From: Hymenobacter sublimis
GTDB lineage: Bacteria; Bacteroidota; Bacteroidia; Cytophagales; Hymenobacteraceae
Direction: 5' to 3'
Assembly (NCBI RefSeq): GCF_023101345.1
Contig: NZ_CP095848.1
Coordinates: 4,490,001 to 4,554,000, forward strand
DNA: 64,000 bases
Made by a program: the position numbers and the translations under genes. The notes below the pieces were generated by a model. That model was not told where the DNA came from, made no database searches, and was given only the letters and a program-made list of their open reading frames with translations. The stretch's first letter is position 1. The number at the start of each line of letters is the position of its first letter. Of this stretch, positions 8,548-18,605 are shown one piece after another.

Positions 8548-9282
8548 ATGGCTACTGCCCCCGTTCTGACCTGTGCTATTATTGATGACGAAGAAATCAA
8601 TCGGCTGACGCTGGAGCACTACATTTCCCTCACCGATTCGCTGCAACTCGTTACTTCTCTGGACGATGCGTTGCAGGGCCTAAACTACTTCCGGGCCGGT
8701 AATCGGGTCGATGTGCTCTTTCTTGACATTCAGATGCCCCAGCTTAACGGCCTGGATTTGCTGCGCGTGCTCTCCGATCCGCCCATCGTCATCCTGACAA
8801 CGGCCCACGAGGACTTCGCCGTTGATGCCTTTGACCTGCGCGTGACCGACTACCTGGTGAAGCCCTTTGATTACGCCCGCTTCAGCCGGGCCGTGCAGCG
8901 GGCTCTGCAGCAGCACACTGCCCCGGTGCCCGCCGCTGTCAGCCCCGTAGCCGCTCCCACGCCCCCCGACAACGACTTGTTCGTGAAGGTCAACAACAAG
9001 ATGGTGCGTATTAACTTCGACGAGGTGCTCTACATTGAAGCCCTCTCGGACTACGTTATTATCGTCACGGACAAGCAGAAGTACATTGTGTACACCACCA
9101 TGAAGGCCCTGGATGCTCGGCTGCCCTTCGACCACTTCGTGCGCGTGCACCGCTCCTACATCCTGAACATGCGCCGGATTGAGGCCATTGAGGACGGGGC
9201 CGCCGTAGTACCGGGCGGGCACCACGTACCCATTGGAAAATCCTATCAGGAAGCCTTTTTCCGCAAGCTGAACCGTATTTAA
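8548..9282 (+). CDS. LytTR-family response regulator
   Basis: The product is 244 residues. An N-terminal receiver domain (about 6-120) has the acidic pair near the start (IDDEE), phospho-acceptor D60 in LFLDIQMPQ, a conserved Thr (LTTAH) and the switch Lys (VKPFDY). A Pro/Ala-rich linker leads to a LytTR DNA-binding domain (about 148-244, with FVRVHRSYILN). Such regulators usually bind direct repeats upstream of targets and are normally paired with a 7TM- or membrane-bound histidine kinase; none is adjacent in that form. The convergent gene encodes a hybrid kinase with its own receiver. Confidence 0.93.
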   Translation: MATAPVLTCAIIDDEEINRLTLEHYISLTDSLQLVTSLDDALQGLNYFRAGNRVDVLFLDIQMPQLNGLDLLRVLSDPPIVILTTAHEDFAVDAFDLRVTDYLVKPFDYARFSRAVQRALQQHTAPVPAAVSPVAAPTPPDNDLFVKVNNKMVRINFDEVLYIEALSDYVIIVTDKQKYIVYTTMKALDARLPFDHFVRVHRSYILNMRRIEAIEDGAAVVPGGHHVPIGKSYQEAFFRKLNRI

Positions 9283-9309
9283 TACTTTTCGGCTTCCCTT
9301 CTGAACCTG

Positions 9310-9368
9310 AAAGCGTCAAGCGGGCTACTTTCCCACAACAGTTGGAAAAGTAGCCCGCTTGACGCTTT
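9310..9368. terminator. bidirectional terminator between the LytTR regulator and hybrid kinase genes
   Basis: A perfect 22-bp stem (9310-9331 with 9347-9368) with AAA and TTT ends, placed between the two convergent genes. Confidence 0.88.
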
Positions 9369-9384
9369 TAAGCAGTACTATTTC

Positions 9385-12300
9385 TTACTCTATATGGGCG
9401 TTGCCGAGCTGCTCCACGGCGACTTCCAGCAAATCCGCAAGTTGCTCAGCAAGGCCTGGGAGCAGCTCAGGGGTAGCCAGGACAGGCGCGTTGGGCCTAG
9501 ACAGCGGCTCCAGCGTGGCTACTAGCTCCTGGGCGGCCTCAATGCCCAGCAACTGCAAAGACGGCCGCAGCTTGTGCACTACGGCACCCACGGCCGGCCA
9601 ATTGGCGGCGGCCCCGGCCTCCCGCAGTTGGGTTACGGCAGCCGGCGTGTGGGTCCGGAAGGAGCCGACTATTTTCTGCATGAAAATGGTGCTGCCGTGG
9701 GCCGTATCGCGCAGGCGGGTGAGGTCAAACAGCGGGGCCGTAACTTCTGATGGCGTCTCGGTTGCGGATTCGGCCAGTACCGGTGCGGCCGCCGCAGGGG
9801 GCGCCGGCTGCTCTTCCAGCACCGCCACCGAAACGGGCCGCAGGTTAATTTCCAGCTTACGGAATAAATCGTCCTCTTCGAAAGGCTTCGAAAGGTAGTC
9901 TAGCCCGGCGGCCCGGTACGTCTCGTTGTCGGAGCGCATTACGTTGGCTGTGAGGGCAATAACGGGGGTAGAGGCGCGCAGCCGGTCGGGGTGCTGGCGC
10001 AGGCGGTGGGTTACGTCGAGGCCGCTCATGCCGGGCATCTGAATGTCCATGAGCACCACATCGTAGAGGCGAGCCTCCAACTGGTCCAGGGCTTCGTTGC
10101 CATCGGAGGCCACGTGGGTTTCCACTTCCCAGCCTTCCAGAATCAGCGTGGCTAACTGCTGGTTTACTGGGTGGTCTTCTACCAGCAGCACACGTTTGCC
10201 ACGCAGCTTGCCGTAGTCGGGCGGGGGTAGGCGGGTGGGCTCGGGCAGGGCGTGCTGGGCGCGAGGCAAGGTCAGGGACAGGAAAAACGAGCTGCCTTTG
10301 TCCAGTTCGCTTTCCACCCGCATCTGCCCGCCTAGCTGCTGCACCAGGCTGCGGCTGATGGTCAGGCCCAGGCCCGTACCGCCAAAGCGGCGCGAAATAT
10401 CGGCGTAGGCCTGCGAAAAACTCTCGAAAATGGTGTCCTGCTTGTCTGGCGAAATACCGATGCCCGTATCCCGCACTTCAAACTCCAGGGTTAGCTCCGC
10501 CGGGGTTTCGTGCAGCAGGCGGGAGGTAAGGGCTACCTCGCCGCGGGTTGTGAACTTTACGGCGTTGCTGAGCAGGTTAAGCAGGATCTGATTGATGCGG
10601 CCCGGGTCGCCGATAACGACGGGGTGCGGTAGCGGCAGCAGCTCCAGCCGGAAGCCAATGCCCTTTTCCTCGGCCCGAAACGCCAGGCTCTGCACCGCAT
10701 CCTGAATCGACTGGTTGATATCGAAGGCCAACTGCTCCAACTCCAGCTTGCCGGCCTCAATTTTGGCCACGTCCAGCACGTCGTTGATAACGGTGAGCAG
10801 GTGGCGGCCCGAGTTGCGCAGAATGCGCAGGTGCTCCTGCTGGGCGGGGTCGAGTGGGGTTTTGGCCAGCAGCCCAGCCATACCCAGGATGCCGTTAATG
10901 GGCGTACGAATTTCGTGGCTCATGTTGGCCAGGAAGTTTTCCTTGGCTCGCGCCGTATTCTCGGCTTCCTCCTTGGCGCGCAGCAACTCCTGCTCGGCCT
11001 GAATTCGCTCAGTTATTTCTTGGCCGTAGGCAATAACGTAGGGCAGCTCGCCGGGCTCCTCTACACGATAATTGTTGTAAATCAGGTGGTGGGGGCGGCC
11101 GTCGGCGCCGTGCAAGGTCATTAGGCCCATGAGTTCCTGCTGCTGGCGGGCCTGCTCCAGGTACAGTTCCAGGTTGGGGTGCAGCTCGGGCTTTAGCACG
11201 TGGTGCAGGGTGCGGCCCACTAGCAGCTCCGGCACCACGCCCACCAGCTGAGCCGCCGCCGGATTCACGGACAGCAGCACGCCCTCCAGGTCATGGGTGC
11301 AGATCAGGGCCTGGGAGTAGTGCATCAGGTCGCGGTACTGCTTGGCCGTGCGCTCCAGGGTGGTGCCGGCCTGCTTTATCTCCGTGATGTCGGTGCTCAC
11401 GCCCATGACGTTCAGGCTGCCATCGGCCCGGGGCAGGGGCCGAATAACGGTTTGGAACCACCGAACCGCTCCACTGAGCTGGGTAAAGGAGCTTTCGTAG
11501 GCTATTTCCTGGCCCGTTTTCAGCACTTGCCGGATGCTCTGCTCGTGAGCCCAATTCTCGGTAGCCACCGGGTCTTCGGGGCTGGCTGAGCTGGTAACGC
11601 GGTGGCGGCCGGTGCGCATCAGGTCCTCGAAGGCCTGGTTAGAAAACTGCGTTTTTCCGTCCGCATCGCACACCCAAATAATAATAGGAGTGGTATTAAC
11701 TACCTGCTGCACAAAGTTTTGCTGCTCCTGCAGGCGGGCCTCGCTACGCCGTACTTTTTCCTCGGCTTCGTGGCGCTCCGTGATGTCAAGCCCGTAGCCG
11801 ATGACCATGCGCAATTCTCCTTCCGGGCCAAAGACGGGCTGCATATGGCGCAACGATAAGCGCTGGCCCTCAGGCGTATCCAGGGTTTCTTCCCAGGCCA
11901 TGGCCCCGCGCTGCTGAATGGCCCGCTCGAAAATAGCTCGCCGTTGGTAAGCTAGCTCCAGGGGGCGCTGCCGGTACTCAAAGTACTCAAAGTCGTTGTG
12001 CCCGATAATCCATTCGCGTAGTGCCGCATCCCGGATGGCCGAGGGGTTCACGAAGCGGTACCGTTGCTCGGCATCGAGAACGGCCACGTCGGCGGGCAGC
12101 TGGTTAAGGACCGTTTCGTAGAACTCCTGCTGCTCCACCAGGCGCTTTTCGGCATCCTTTACCTGGGTAATATCAGTGAAGTAGAGGTTCACGTACTGGT
12201 CGTGCACGAAGGGTACAATGGCCAGTTGAAAGCAGTGGTCGGCAAAGCCAATTTCGGCCTGGGTAGGCACGCCCGCCGCCAGGGCCTGGGTAGCTGCTTG

Positions 12301-12981
12301 GTATAGGTTCTGCGAGAAGGCCGGTTCCTCCCGCGGGTCCATGTACTCTTGTCGCAGCTCTTCGGCGGCGGGGTTGGCGTACAGCACGCGCCCGTTGGCG
12401 TGTAGGCGCAGCACGGGGTTGGGGTTCTGGCCCGGAATCCGCGACAGGGAATTCAGGTACTGCTCGGCGCGACGAGCCTGGGTTACGTCGCGGAAGGAAA
12501 GCATGTAGCCCGCCGGCACTAGGTCATCCTGGCCGCTGAGCGGAATAAAGTCCATTTCTAGCACCGTGCTGTCGGCCAGTTCCAGGTCTTCGCCCAGTAC
12601 CCGCTGATTAACGGCGCGCATGGCCTCCAGGCGCTGGTGCATAGCCTCGGGCCGGGCTGCCTGGTTAATCAGGGCTTCCAGCAAGGGCTCCGCGGGCTGC
12701 TCCTGCATGCCCGGCGAGGCGTCTTCCAGCCCGAACAAGTCGCAGAACTCCTGATTTAGCAGCACTACTTTGCCATTCTGGTGGGCCACCAGCACCGCTA
12801 CCCGCAGGTTCTGGGTGAGACGGGTGATGCTGCCCGTCAGGCGGCCGACAACCCGTTGGGTAGCCGTTAGGTGGCGGCGCAATGACTGCACCTGCCGCTC
12901 GGCCGCCAGCCGTTCCCGCCGCTCCTGGGCCAACTGCTCAGCCAGAGTACCCGCGTCAATAGTTGAATCAGAGGAAGACAT
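9385..12981 (-). CDS. multi-PAS hybrid histidine kinase with receiver and HPt domains
   Basis: The product is 1198 residues from the ATG at 12981 (MSSSDSTIDAG); the frame stays open upstream but that part overlaps the neighbouring gene and looks non-coding. Order: coiled coil (about 10-50), five PAS/PAC units, each ending in a DIT/DVT/EIT-type motif, HisKA with phospho-acceptor H689 (NMSHEIRTP), HATPase with N-box (LNLLSNAVKFT), DTGIGIS and GGTGLGL, a receiver with D979 (MDIQMPGMSG), and a C-terminal HPt with H1136 (VVHKLRPSLQLLG). No transmembrane segment is obvious, so it probably senses an internal signal. The complete phosphorelay within one chain implies a separate output regulator elsewhere. 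Confidence 0.94.
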   Translation of the reverse strand: MSSSDSTIDAGTLAEQLAQERRERLAAERQVQSLRRHLTATQRVVGRLTGSITRLTQNLRVAVLVAHQNGKVVLLNQEFCDLFGLEDASPGMQEQPAEPLLEALINQAARPEAMHQRLEAMRAVNQRVLGEDLELADSTVLEMDFIPLSGQDDLVPAGYMLSFRDVTQARRAEQYLNSLSRIPGQNPNPVLRLHANGRVLYANPAAEELRQEYMDPREEPAFSQNLYQAATQALAAGVPTQAEIGFADHCFQLAIVPFVHDQYVNLYFTDITQVKDAEKRLVEQQEFYETVLNQLPADVAVLDAEQRYRFVNPSAIRDAALREWIIGHNDFEYFEYRQRPLELAYQRRAIFERAIQQRGAMAWEETLDTPEGQRLSLRHMQPVFGPEGELRMVIGYGLDITERHEAEEKVRRSEARLQEQQNFVQQVVNTTPIIIWVCDADGKTQFSNQAFEDLMRTGRHRVTSSASPEDPVATENWAHEQSIRQVLKTGQEIAYESSFTQLSGAVRWFQTVIRPLPRADGSLNVMGVSTDITEIKQAGTTLERTAKQYRDLMHYSQALICTHDLEGVLLSVNPAAAQLVGVVPELLVGRTLHHVLKPELHPNLELYLEQARQQQELMGLMTLHGADGRPHHLIYNNYRVEEPGELPYVIAYGQEITERIQAEQELLRAKEEAENTARAKENFLANMSHEIRTPINGILGMAGLLAKTPLDPAQQEHLRILRNSGRHLLTVINDVLDVAKIEAGKLELEQLAFDINQSIQDAVQSLAFRAEEKGIGFRLELLPLPHPVVIGDPGRINQILLNLLSNAVKFTTRGEVALTSRLLHETPAELTLEFEVRDTGIGISPDKQDTIFESFSQAYADISRRFGGTGLGLTISRSLVQQLGGQMRVESELDKGSSFFLSLTLPRAQHALPEPTRLPPPDYGKLRGKRVLLVEDHPVNQQLATLILEGWEVETHVASDGNEALDQLEARLYDVVLMDIQMPGMSGLDVTHRLRQHPDRLRASTPVIALTANVMRSDNETYRAAGLDYLSKPFEEDDLFRKLEINLRPVSVAVLEEQPAPPAAAAPVLAESATETPSEVTAPLFDLTRLRDTAHGSTIFMQKIVGSFRTHTPAAVTQLREAGAAANWPAVGAVVHKLRPSLQLLGIEAAQELVATLEPLSRPNAPVLATPELLPGLAEQLADLLEVAVEQLGNAHIE

Positions 12982-13096
12982 AAAAATCGGCGGAATCAGG
13001 CAGCAACCCCAAAGGCGCTGACCAGTGGCTGGTAAGGTAGTAGGGCCGACCAGGGAGAATGCCGGTTGGTATAGGAAAGATAGGAATGATTCTGGG

Positions 13097-13726
13097 CTAG
13101 CCCAAGGCCAGCCCCGCACTTACGCCCAGCACCAGCCCGGCCCCCAAGGCTAGGCCAGCCCACACCTGGGCTTCGGTGTGGGCATTGAGAGCCAGCCGGG
13201 CGCTACCCACGGCCCCGGCCGCCAGAATAGTACCAGCCAGCCACCACGCAGTAGGCCCACCGTCGGCCCCACTCAGGTGCAGCACTGCCAGCAGCCCGGC
13301 GGCCCCGCCCATACCCACGCCGTGGGCCGATATCTTCCAGCGTAGCGTAATCAGGAAGGTAAGCAGCACGGCTACCGTCATGCCGGTCATCATGCGGGGT
13401 AGCAGCGGATCGAACAGGCCCGGCCGGTGCAGCAGCCAAGCCGCTGCCCCGAAGCTGCTGGCAGCCAGCAGCAAAGGCCACGCCCGCTGTTCCCGCTCGG
13501 GCATCTGCAAGGAATCAACCAGCCCAAACTTAATGAGTACCACTGTGCCTAGGGAGGGTAGCACAAACGTGAAGCCCCACACCACGGCCAGCACCAGCCA
13601 CCGGTCGGGCAGGGGCGGCAGCATCACTACCTCCGGCAGCTGGTAGCAGACGATGTAGAACAGGTAAAACGGCACCAGCAGCGGATGAAACACCGCCGAC
13701 AGGGCCGTGGCAAAACCACGCGTCAC
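13097..13726 (-). CDS. PAP2-like integral membrane protein, degenerate active site
   Basis: The product is 209 residues with about six hydrophobic segments. The C-terminal half resembles the PAP2 phosphatase core: KISAHGVGMGG for the second motif and ARLALNAHTEAQ for the third. The third motif keeps Arg177 and His183 with the right spacing but has Gln187 where the catalytic Asp is expected, and no clear KxxxxxxRP first motif was found. Start is GTG at 13726; an in-frame stop lies five codons upstream. It is followed on the minus strand by the hybrid kinase gene after 115 bases. Either an inactive relative or a variant enzyme; assignment is moderate. Confidence 0.65.
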   Translation of the reverse strand: MTRGFATALSAVFHPLLVPFYLFYIVCYQLPEVVMLPPLPDRWLVLAVVWGFTFVLPSLGTVVLIKFGLVDSLQMPEREQRAWPLLLAASSFGAAAWLLHRPGLFDPLLPRMMTGMTVAVLLTFLITLRWKISAHGVGMGGAAGLLAVLHLSGADGGPTAWWLAGTILAAGAVGSARLALNAHTEAQVWAGLALGAGLVLGVSAGLALG

Positions 13727-13754
13727 GAATAGGCAGAGCTAGGGCAGAAGCAAA

Positions 13755-13762
13755 CGAAGGTA
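13755..13762 (-). promoter_or_regulatory. probable -7 box of the PAP2-like gene (TACCTTCG)
   Basis: One mismatch to TAnnTTTG, 28 bases before the GTG start on the minus strand. Confidence 0.35.
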
Positions 13763-13804
13763 CAATGGCCGGCGGTTACAGGGCAGCGGCCCAGCTACCC
13801 CGTA

Positions 13805-13851
13805 AAACCAAACGAGCCCCGTAGCTACGCTAACAGGGGCTCGTTTGGTTT
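13805..13851 (-). terminator. rpoN terminator
   Basis: A perfect 16-bp stem (13805-13820 with 13836-13851) ending in AAA/TTT, 18 bases after the rpoN stop. Confidence 0.85.
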
Positions 13852-13868
13852 GCCGGACGGCAGGCGGC

Positions 13869-15458
13869 TTACAGTTCCTTCCGCAGGCGGGCCACCGGAA
13901 TGTTCAGCTGCTCGCGGTACTTGGCCACCGTGCGGCGGGCAATGTTGTAGCCACGGGCGTTGAGCATTTTCTCCAGCTTGTCATCGGAGAGGGGCTTGTT
14001 TTTCTGCTCGCCCTCAATGATTTCCTTCAGGATGTGCTTTACTTCCCGGCTGGAGGCATCCTCGCCCGAGTCGGTGGCAATGCCTTCGGAGAAGAAGTAC
14101 TTGAGTGGATAAATGCCGAATTCGGTCTGGACCGATTTGGAGTTGGCGACTCGGCTCACGGTGCTGATGTCCATGCCAATTTCCTGGGCTATGTCCTTCA
14201 GAATCATGGGGCGGAGCTTGCTCTCGTCGCCCTCGGCGAAGAACTCGCTTTGGTAGCGCACAATGGCGTCCATGGTGCGCAGCAGGGTGTTCTGGCGCTG
14301 CCGAATGGCGTCAATAAACCACTTGGCCGAATCCAGCTTCTGCTTCACGAAGGTCACGGCTTCCTTCATCTTCTTGTCCTTCTTCGAGGCCTTGTCGTAA
14401 GCCCGGAACATATCCGTGTAGGCCGGCGACACGCGCAGGTCGGGGGCGTTGCGCGAGTTCAAAGTCAGGTTGAACTGCCCGTTGTCGTGGGTCAGAATGA
14501 AGTCGGGGATGATGTACTGCACCTTGCCCATGCCCACTGGTCCGGTACCGCCGGGCTTGGGGTTGAGCTTGAGAATCAGGGCAATGGCTTCCTTAAGCTC
14601 GTCGTCTTCCAGGTCCAGCTTCTGCTGAATGCGGGGATAGTGCTTCTTGGTAAATTCGTCGAAGGTTTCGTTCAGGATTTGCTCGGCGTGCTCCGTGGCC
14701 TCGTCCTGGGGGCGGCGCTCCAGCTGCAGCAGCAAACACTCCTGCAGGTCGCGGGCCCCAATGCCGGGCGGGTCAAACGACTGGATAACGTGCAGCACGC
14801 CCTCAATTTCCGGCACCGTGGCCTCGATGTTCTGGGAAAATGCCAGGTCGTTGGCAATGGCCGACAAGTCGCGGCGGATGTAGCCGTCCCCGTCGATAGA
14901 GCCAATCAGCTGGCGGCCAATGGCTTCCTGTTTCTCGTCGAGGTTGGCAAAGCCTAGTTGGTCCAGCAGGTTGTCCATCAGGGAGCCGCTGGTATCGGCC
15001 AGGGGCATTTCCCGGTCGTCCTCGTCCTCGCCCGGGCCATCGCCCTGCATCTTGTAGCCCGCTATTTCGTCGTCGTGAAGGTAGTCGCTTAGGTCCAGGT
15101 CGTCGTTGTCCGCTGATTCCTTGTTATCGGCGGGCTCCTCCTTGGTAGGCAGCTCTATTTCGGGTTGCTCTTCGCTCTGGCCGCTGTCAAAATCCTCGTC
15201 GAGGGTATTATCCGGGTTATCAAACTCCGCGTCGGGGTCGTTGTCGAAGTCCTCGTCCGAGTCGCTGGAGTCGTCACGGTCCTGGTCCTCAAACTCATCT
15301 TCGGGCTCGTCGCCTTCTTCCAGGGCCGGATTCACTTCCAGCTCTTCCTTGATGCGGGCCTCTAGCTCTGCCGTCGGGATTTGCAGGAGCTTAATAAATT
15401 GAATCTGTTGGGGGCTCAGCTTCTGCGAGAGAAGCTGTTTCATGTCCAGTCGTTGCAT
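13869..15458 (-). CDS. rpoN: RNA polymerase sigma-54 factor
   Basis: Sigma factor for enhancer-dependent -24/-12 promoters. The product is 529 residues from the ATG at 15458 (MQRLDMKQLLSQKL). Region I has the usual Gln/Leu-rich helices (residues 1-45). A strongly acidic Asp/Glu/Ser stretch (about 45-150) forms a long region II. Then come the core-binding domain, the HTH region (STVSRVANSKSVQTEFG) and the RpoN box ARRTVAKYRE (507-516). No activator with an AAA+ domain is seen nearby. The open frame before 15458 is discarded because conserved sequence starts at MQRLD. Confidence 0.96.
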   Translation of the reverse strand: MQRLDMKQLLSQKLSPQQIQFIKLLQIPTAELEARIKEELEVNPALEEGDEPEDEFEDQDRDDSSDSDEDFDNDPDAEFDNPDNTLDEDFDSGQSEEQPEIELPTKEEPADNKESADNDDLDLSDYLHDDEIAGYKMQGDGPGEDEDDREMPLADTSGSLMDNLLDQLGFANLDEKQEAIGRQLIGSIDGDGYIRRDLSAIANDLAFSQNIEATVPEIEGVLHVIQSFDPPGIGARDLQECLLLQLERRPQDEATEHAEQILNETFDEFTKKHYPRIQQKLDLEDDELKEAIALILKLNPKPGGTGPVGMGKVQYIIPDFILTHDNGQFNLTLNSRNAPDLRVSPAYTDMFRAYDKASKKDKKMKEAVTFVKQKLDSAKWFIDAIRQRQNTLLRTMDAIVRYQSEFFAEGDESKLRPMILKDIAQEIGMDISTVSRVANSKSVQTEFGIYPLKYFFSEGIATDSGEDASSREVKHILKEIIEGEQKNKPLSDDKLEKMLNARGYNIARRTVAKYREQLNIPVARLRKEL

Positions 15459-15691
15459 ACTCCAAAAACGCGTACGCCCCGCCGGTTTGGAAACGGGGTG
15501 GTTAGGCCAAATATAGCCCTTTCTGTACTGGAGTTGGGGCGAAAATGTTGGCTTTCCTTGTTGGCTTGGACGACGCAAAGTGCCGCTGCCGTACCAGGGG
15601 TAGGGCGCCGGCGGCTGGCGGTTTCGGGCAGGAGAGGGGCTGCGCTTTGTTCTGATCAACAAATAGCGGTTTTCGCGCCCCTGAAAACTTC

Positions 15692-15699
15692 TACCTTTG
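15692..15699 (+). promoter_or_regulatory. asnS promoter -7 box (TACCTTTG)
   Basis: Exact TAnnTTTG match 41 bases before the ATG; TTTTCG at 15670-15675 is a possible -33 element. Confidence 0.55.
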
Positions 15700-15740
15700 C
15701 CGTTCTTAGTGATTTACCTTTTCAGAAGAACAACCTCCCG

Positions 15741-17147
<1,407 letters not shown>

Positions 17148-17193
17148 TCACTGACGTAGCCGGATTTTCCGGATTGCACGGATTTGTATAAGA

Positions 17194-17225
17194 CAAACGG
17201 CAGCCTCAGATGGGGCTGCCGTTTG
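17194..17225 (+). terminator. asnS terminator
   Basis: Perfect 12-bp stem (17194-17205 with 17214-17225), eight-base loop. The short T-run is part of the arm. Confidence 0.75.
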
Positions 17226-17251
17226 CGTGCTGGCCGTTTTGCGACGCTTGG

Positions 17252-18562
17252 TTATTGCAGTAGTTGCCGCTCGTAGAGGTCCTGGGCTTTAGCGCGGATG
17301 CGTTGCTGAAAGCCTTCGAGGTCCTTGGTTTGCTCTTCCCAGGAAGCCTCGCGGGTTAGCTTCTGCGCGAGTTGGTCAATAGCTGCCTGGTCGGTGGCCG
17401 TAAGCGGATGGTACAGGCGGTACACTTGGTCGGTGAAGCCGTATTCCCGGTCCTTCAGGTTGTGTTCAGTGAACAGGAGGATGACGAAGCGGCGGCTTTC
17501 TAGCTGTTGCTGCAGGTTGAGTTTGGCTACTCGCTCGCCCGTATCGTGGTAGGTGCTGTCGGGCAGGTGCACCTCGTTGTTGTAATACCAGAAGCGGGTA
17601 TCCTCGGAAAACTCGCGCTGGATGTAGGGGCTAAACTGCATCAGGCCCCAGGTGAAACTGTCGCCGATAAACAAGGCCGAAGGACGGGTTTGGCCGGCTT
17701 GCGGGGGTAGGAACGCCAAGCGCCGGTAAGCCAGCGGAGTTGCCTCGCGCTGCCACAGTAAGTTCAGGGGCCAGCCCAGATCATTATCCGTAGCTAGAAG
17801 CGAGTCGGAGGAGCTGATGATGCGGGGCGAGCCTACAGTGCGCACCTGCGGAAAGCGCAGGCCGCCCAGCTGCTCCAGATGCCGCAGCAGCGTGTCGGCG
17901 GCTAGGGTGGCGCCGTACCCGCTCCAGTGCGTGCCGGCCCGCGGGAAAAGAGGGTAGGGCTTAGTGGTTTTCCAGCGGGCAAATACGGGCACCAGATCCA
18001 GCAGGGCCAGACTATCGGCGCGCATGGCCCGCGTGAACAGGTCGTAGTTGGTGAGGATGCCGGGAGCGGGCCGTAGGCGGAGCGGGAGGTCTTCGGGCTG
18101 AAAACGAGCCTTGTTAGGCGCCAGCACGAATAGGAGTTTGACGCCGCGCCGGGCCAGTTCCTGCTGCACTATGCGGAGGCGTCGCACCCGGAAGCGTACT
18201 TCGGCCTCGTCCAGCAGGTCTTGGCCGGCATAGGTTGCAATGGGGCCGGGCTGGAACAATACTTCGTGCTCGCCCACCGTCAGGTCGGTGAGGCCGGCTA
18301 CCCGGAACAACGAGAAAGAAAGCTGATTGTGCAGCCGGATTGCCAGGGTGCGGAAGCCCAGGCGGTCTTCTACGTACCGCCCCAAGGCTTCTTGGTAGGC
18401 GGTGCTTTGTAGGCCTTCCCAGCTAAACTCGGGGTGCGGGGCCCGGGTGAAAGCGCCCGCCAGCTCCCCTTCCGGATAGAAGCGCAGCCGCGCTTGCAAG
18501 GCGGGCAACAGCAGTAGGAGCACCAGCAGCCCGAGCAGAAGTCTCTTGAACAACGTCGTCAC
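17252..18562 (-). CDS. AlgX/AlgJ-like SGNH-fold O-acetyltransferase component
   Basis: The product is 436 residues: one N-terminal membrane anchor (about 5-24), then an extracytoplasmic SGNH-like domain. These proteins finish O-acetylation of a surface polysaccharide using acetyl groups moved by the adjacent MBOAT protein. The nucleophile motif GDSF has Ser302; the His of the DxHW block is H212 in AGTHWSGYG, but the Asp two residues before it is Gly210. The start is GTG at 18562, as no ATG lies between it and the upstream stop. It lies 43 bases after the MBOAT gene and is surely co-transcribed. Which polysaccharide is modified is unknown; no glycosyltransferases are nearby. Confidence 0.85.
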   Translation of the reverse strand: MTTLFKRLLLGLLVLLLLLPALQARLRFYPEGELAGAFTRAPHPEFSWEGLQSTAYQEALGRYVEDRLGFRTLAIRLHNQLSFSLFRVAGLTDLTVGEHEVLFQPGPIATYAGQDLLDEAEVRFRVRRLRIVQQELARRGVKLLFVLAPNKARFQPEDLPLRLRPAPGILTNYDLFTRAMRADSLALLDLVPVFARWKTTKPYPLFPRAGTHWSGYGATLAADTLLRHLEQLGGLRFPQVRTVGSPRIISSSDSLLATDNDLGWPLNLLWQREATPLAYRRLAFLPPQAGQTRPSALFIGDSFTWGLMQFSPYIQREFSEDTRFWYYNNEVHLPDSTYHDTGERVAKLNLQQQLESRRFVILLFTEHNLKDREYGFTDQVYRLYHPLTATDQAAIDQLAQKLTREASWEEQTKDLEGFQQRIRAKAQDLYERQLLQ

Positions 18563-18605
18563 AGAAAAGGAATAGCGCTTTACAAGGAAGGCTAACGAAA
18601 GAGAG

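Noticed and set aside
13845..14957. Plus-strand open frame of 370 codons
   Set aside because: Antisense to rpoN, rich in improbable Val/Leu/His composition typical of a shadow.
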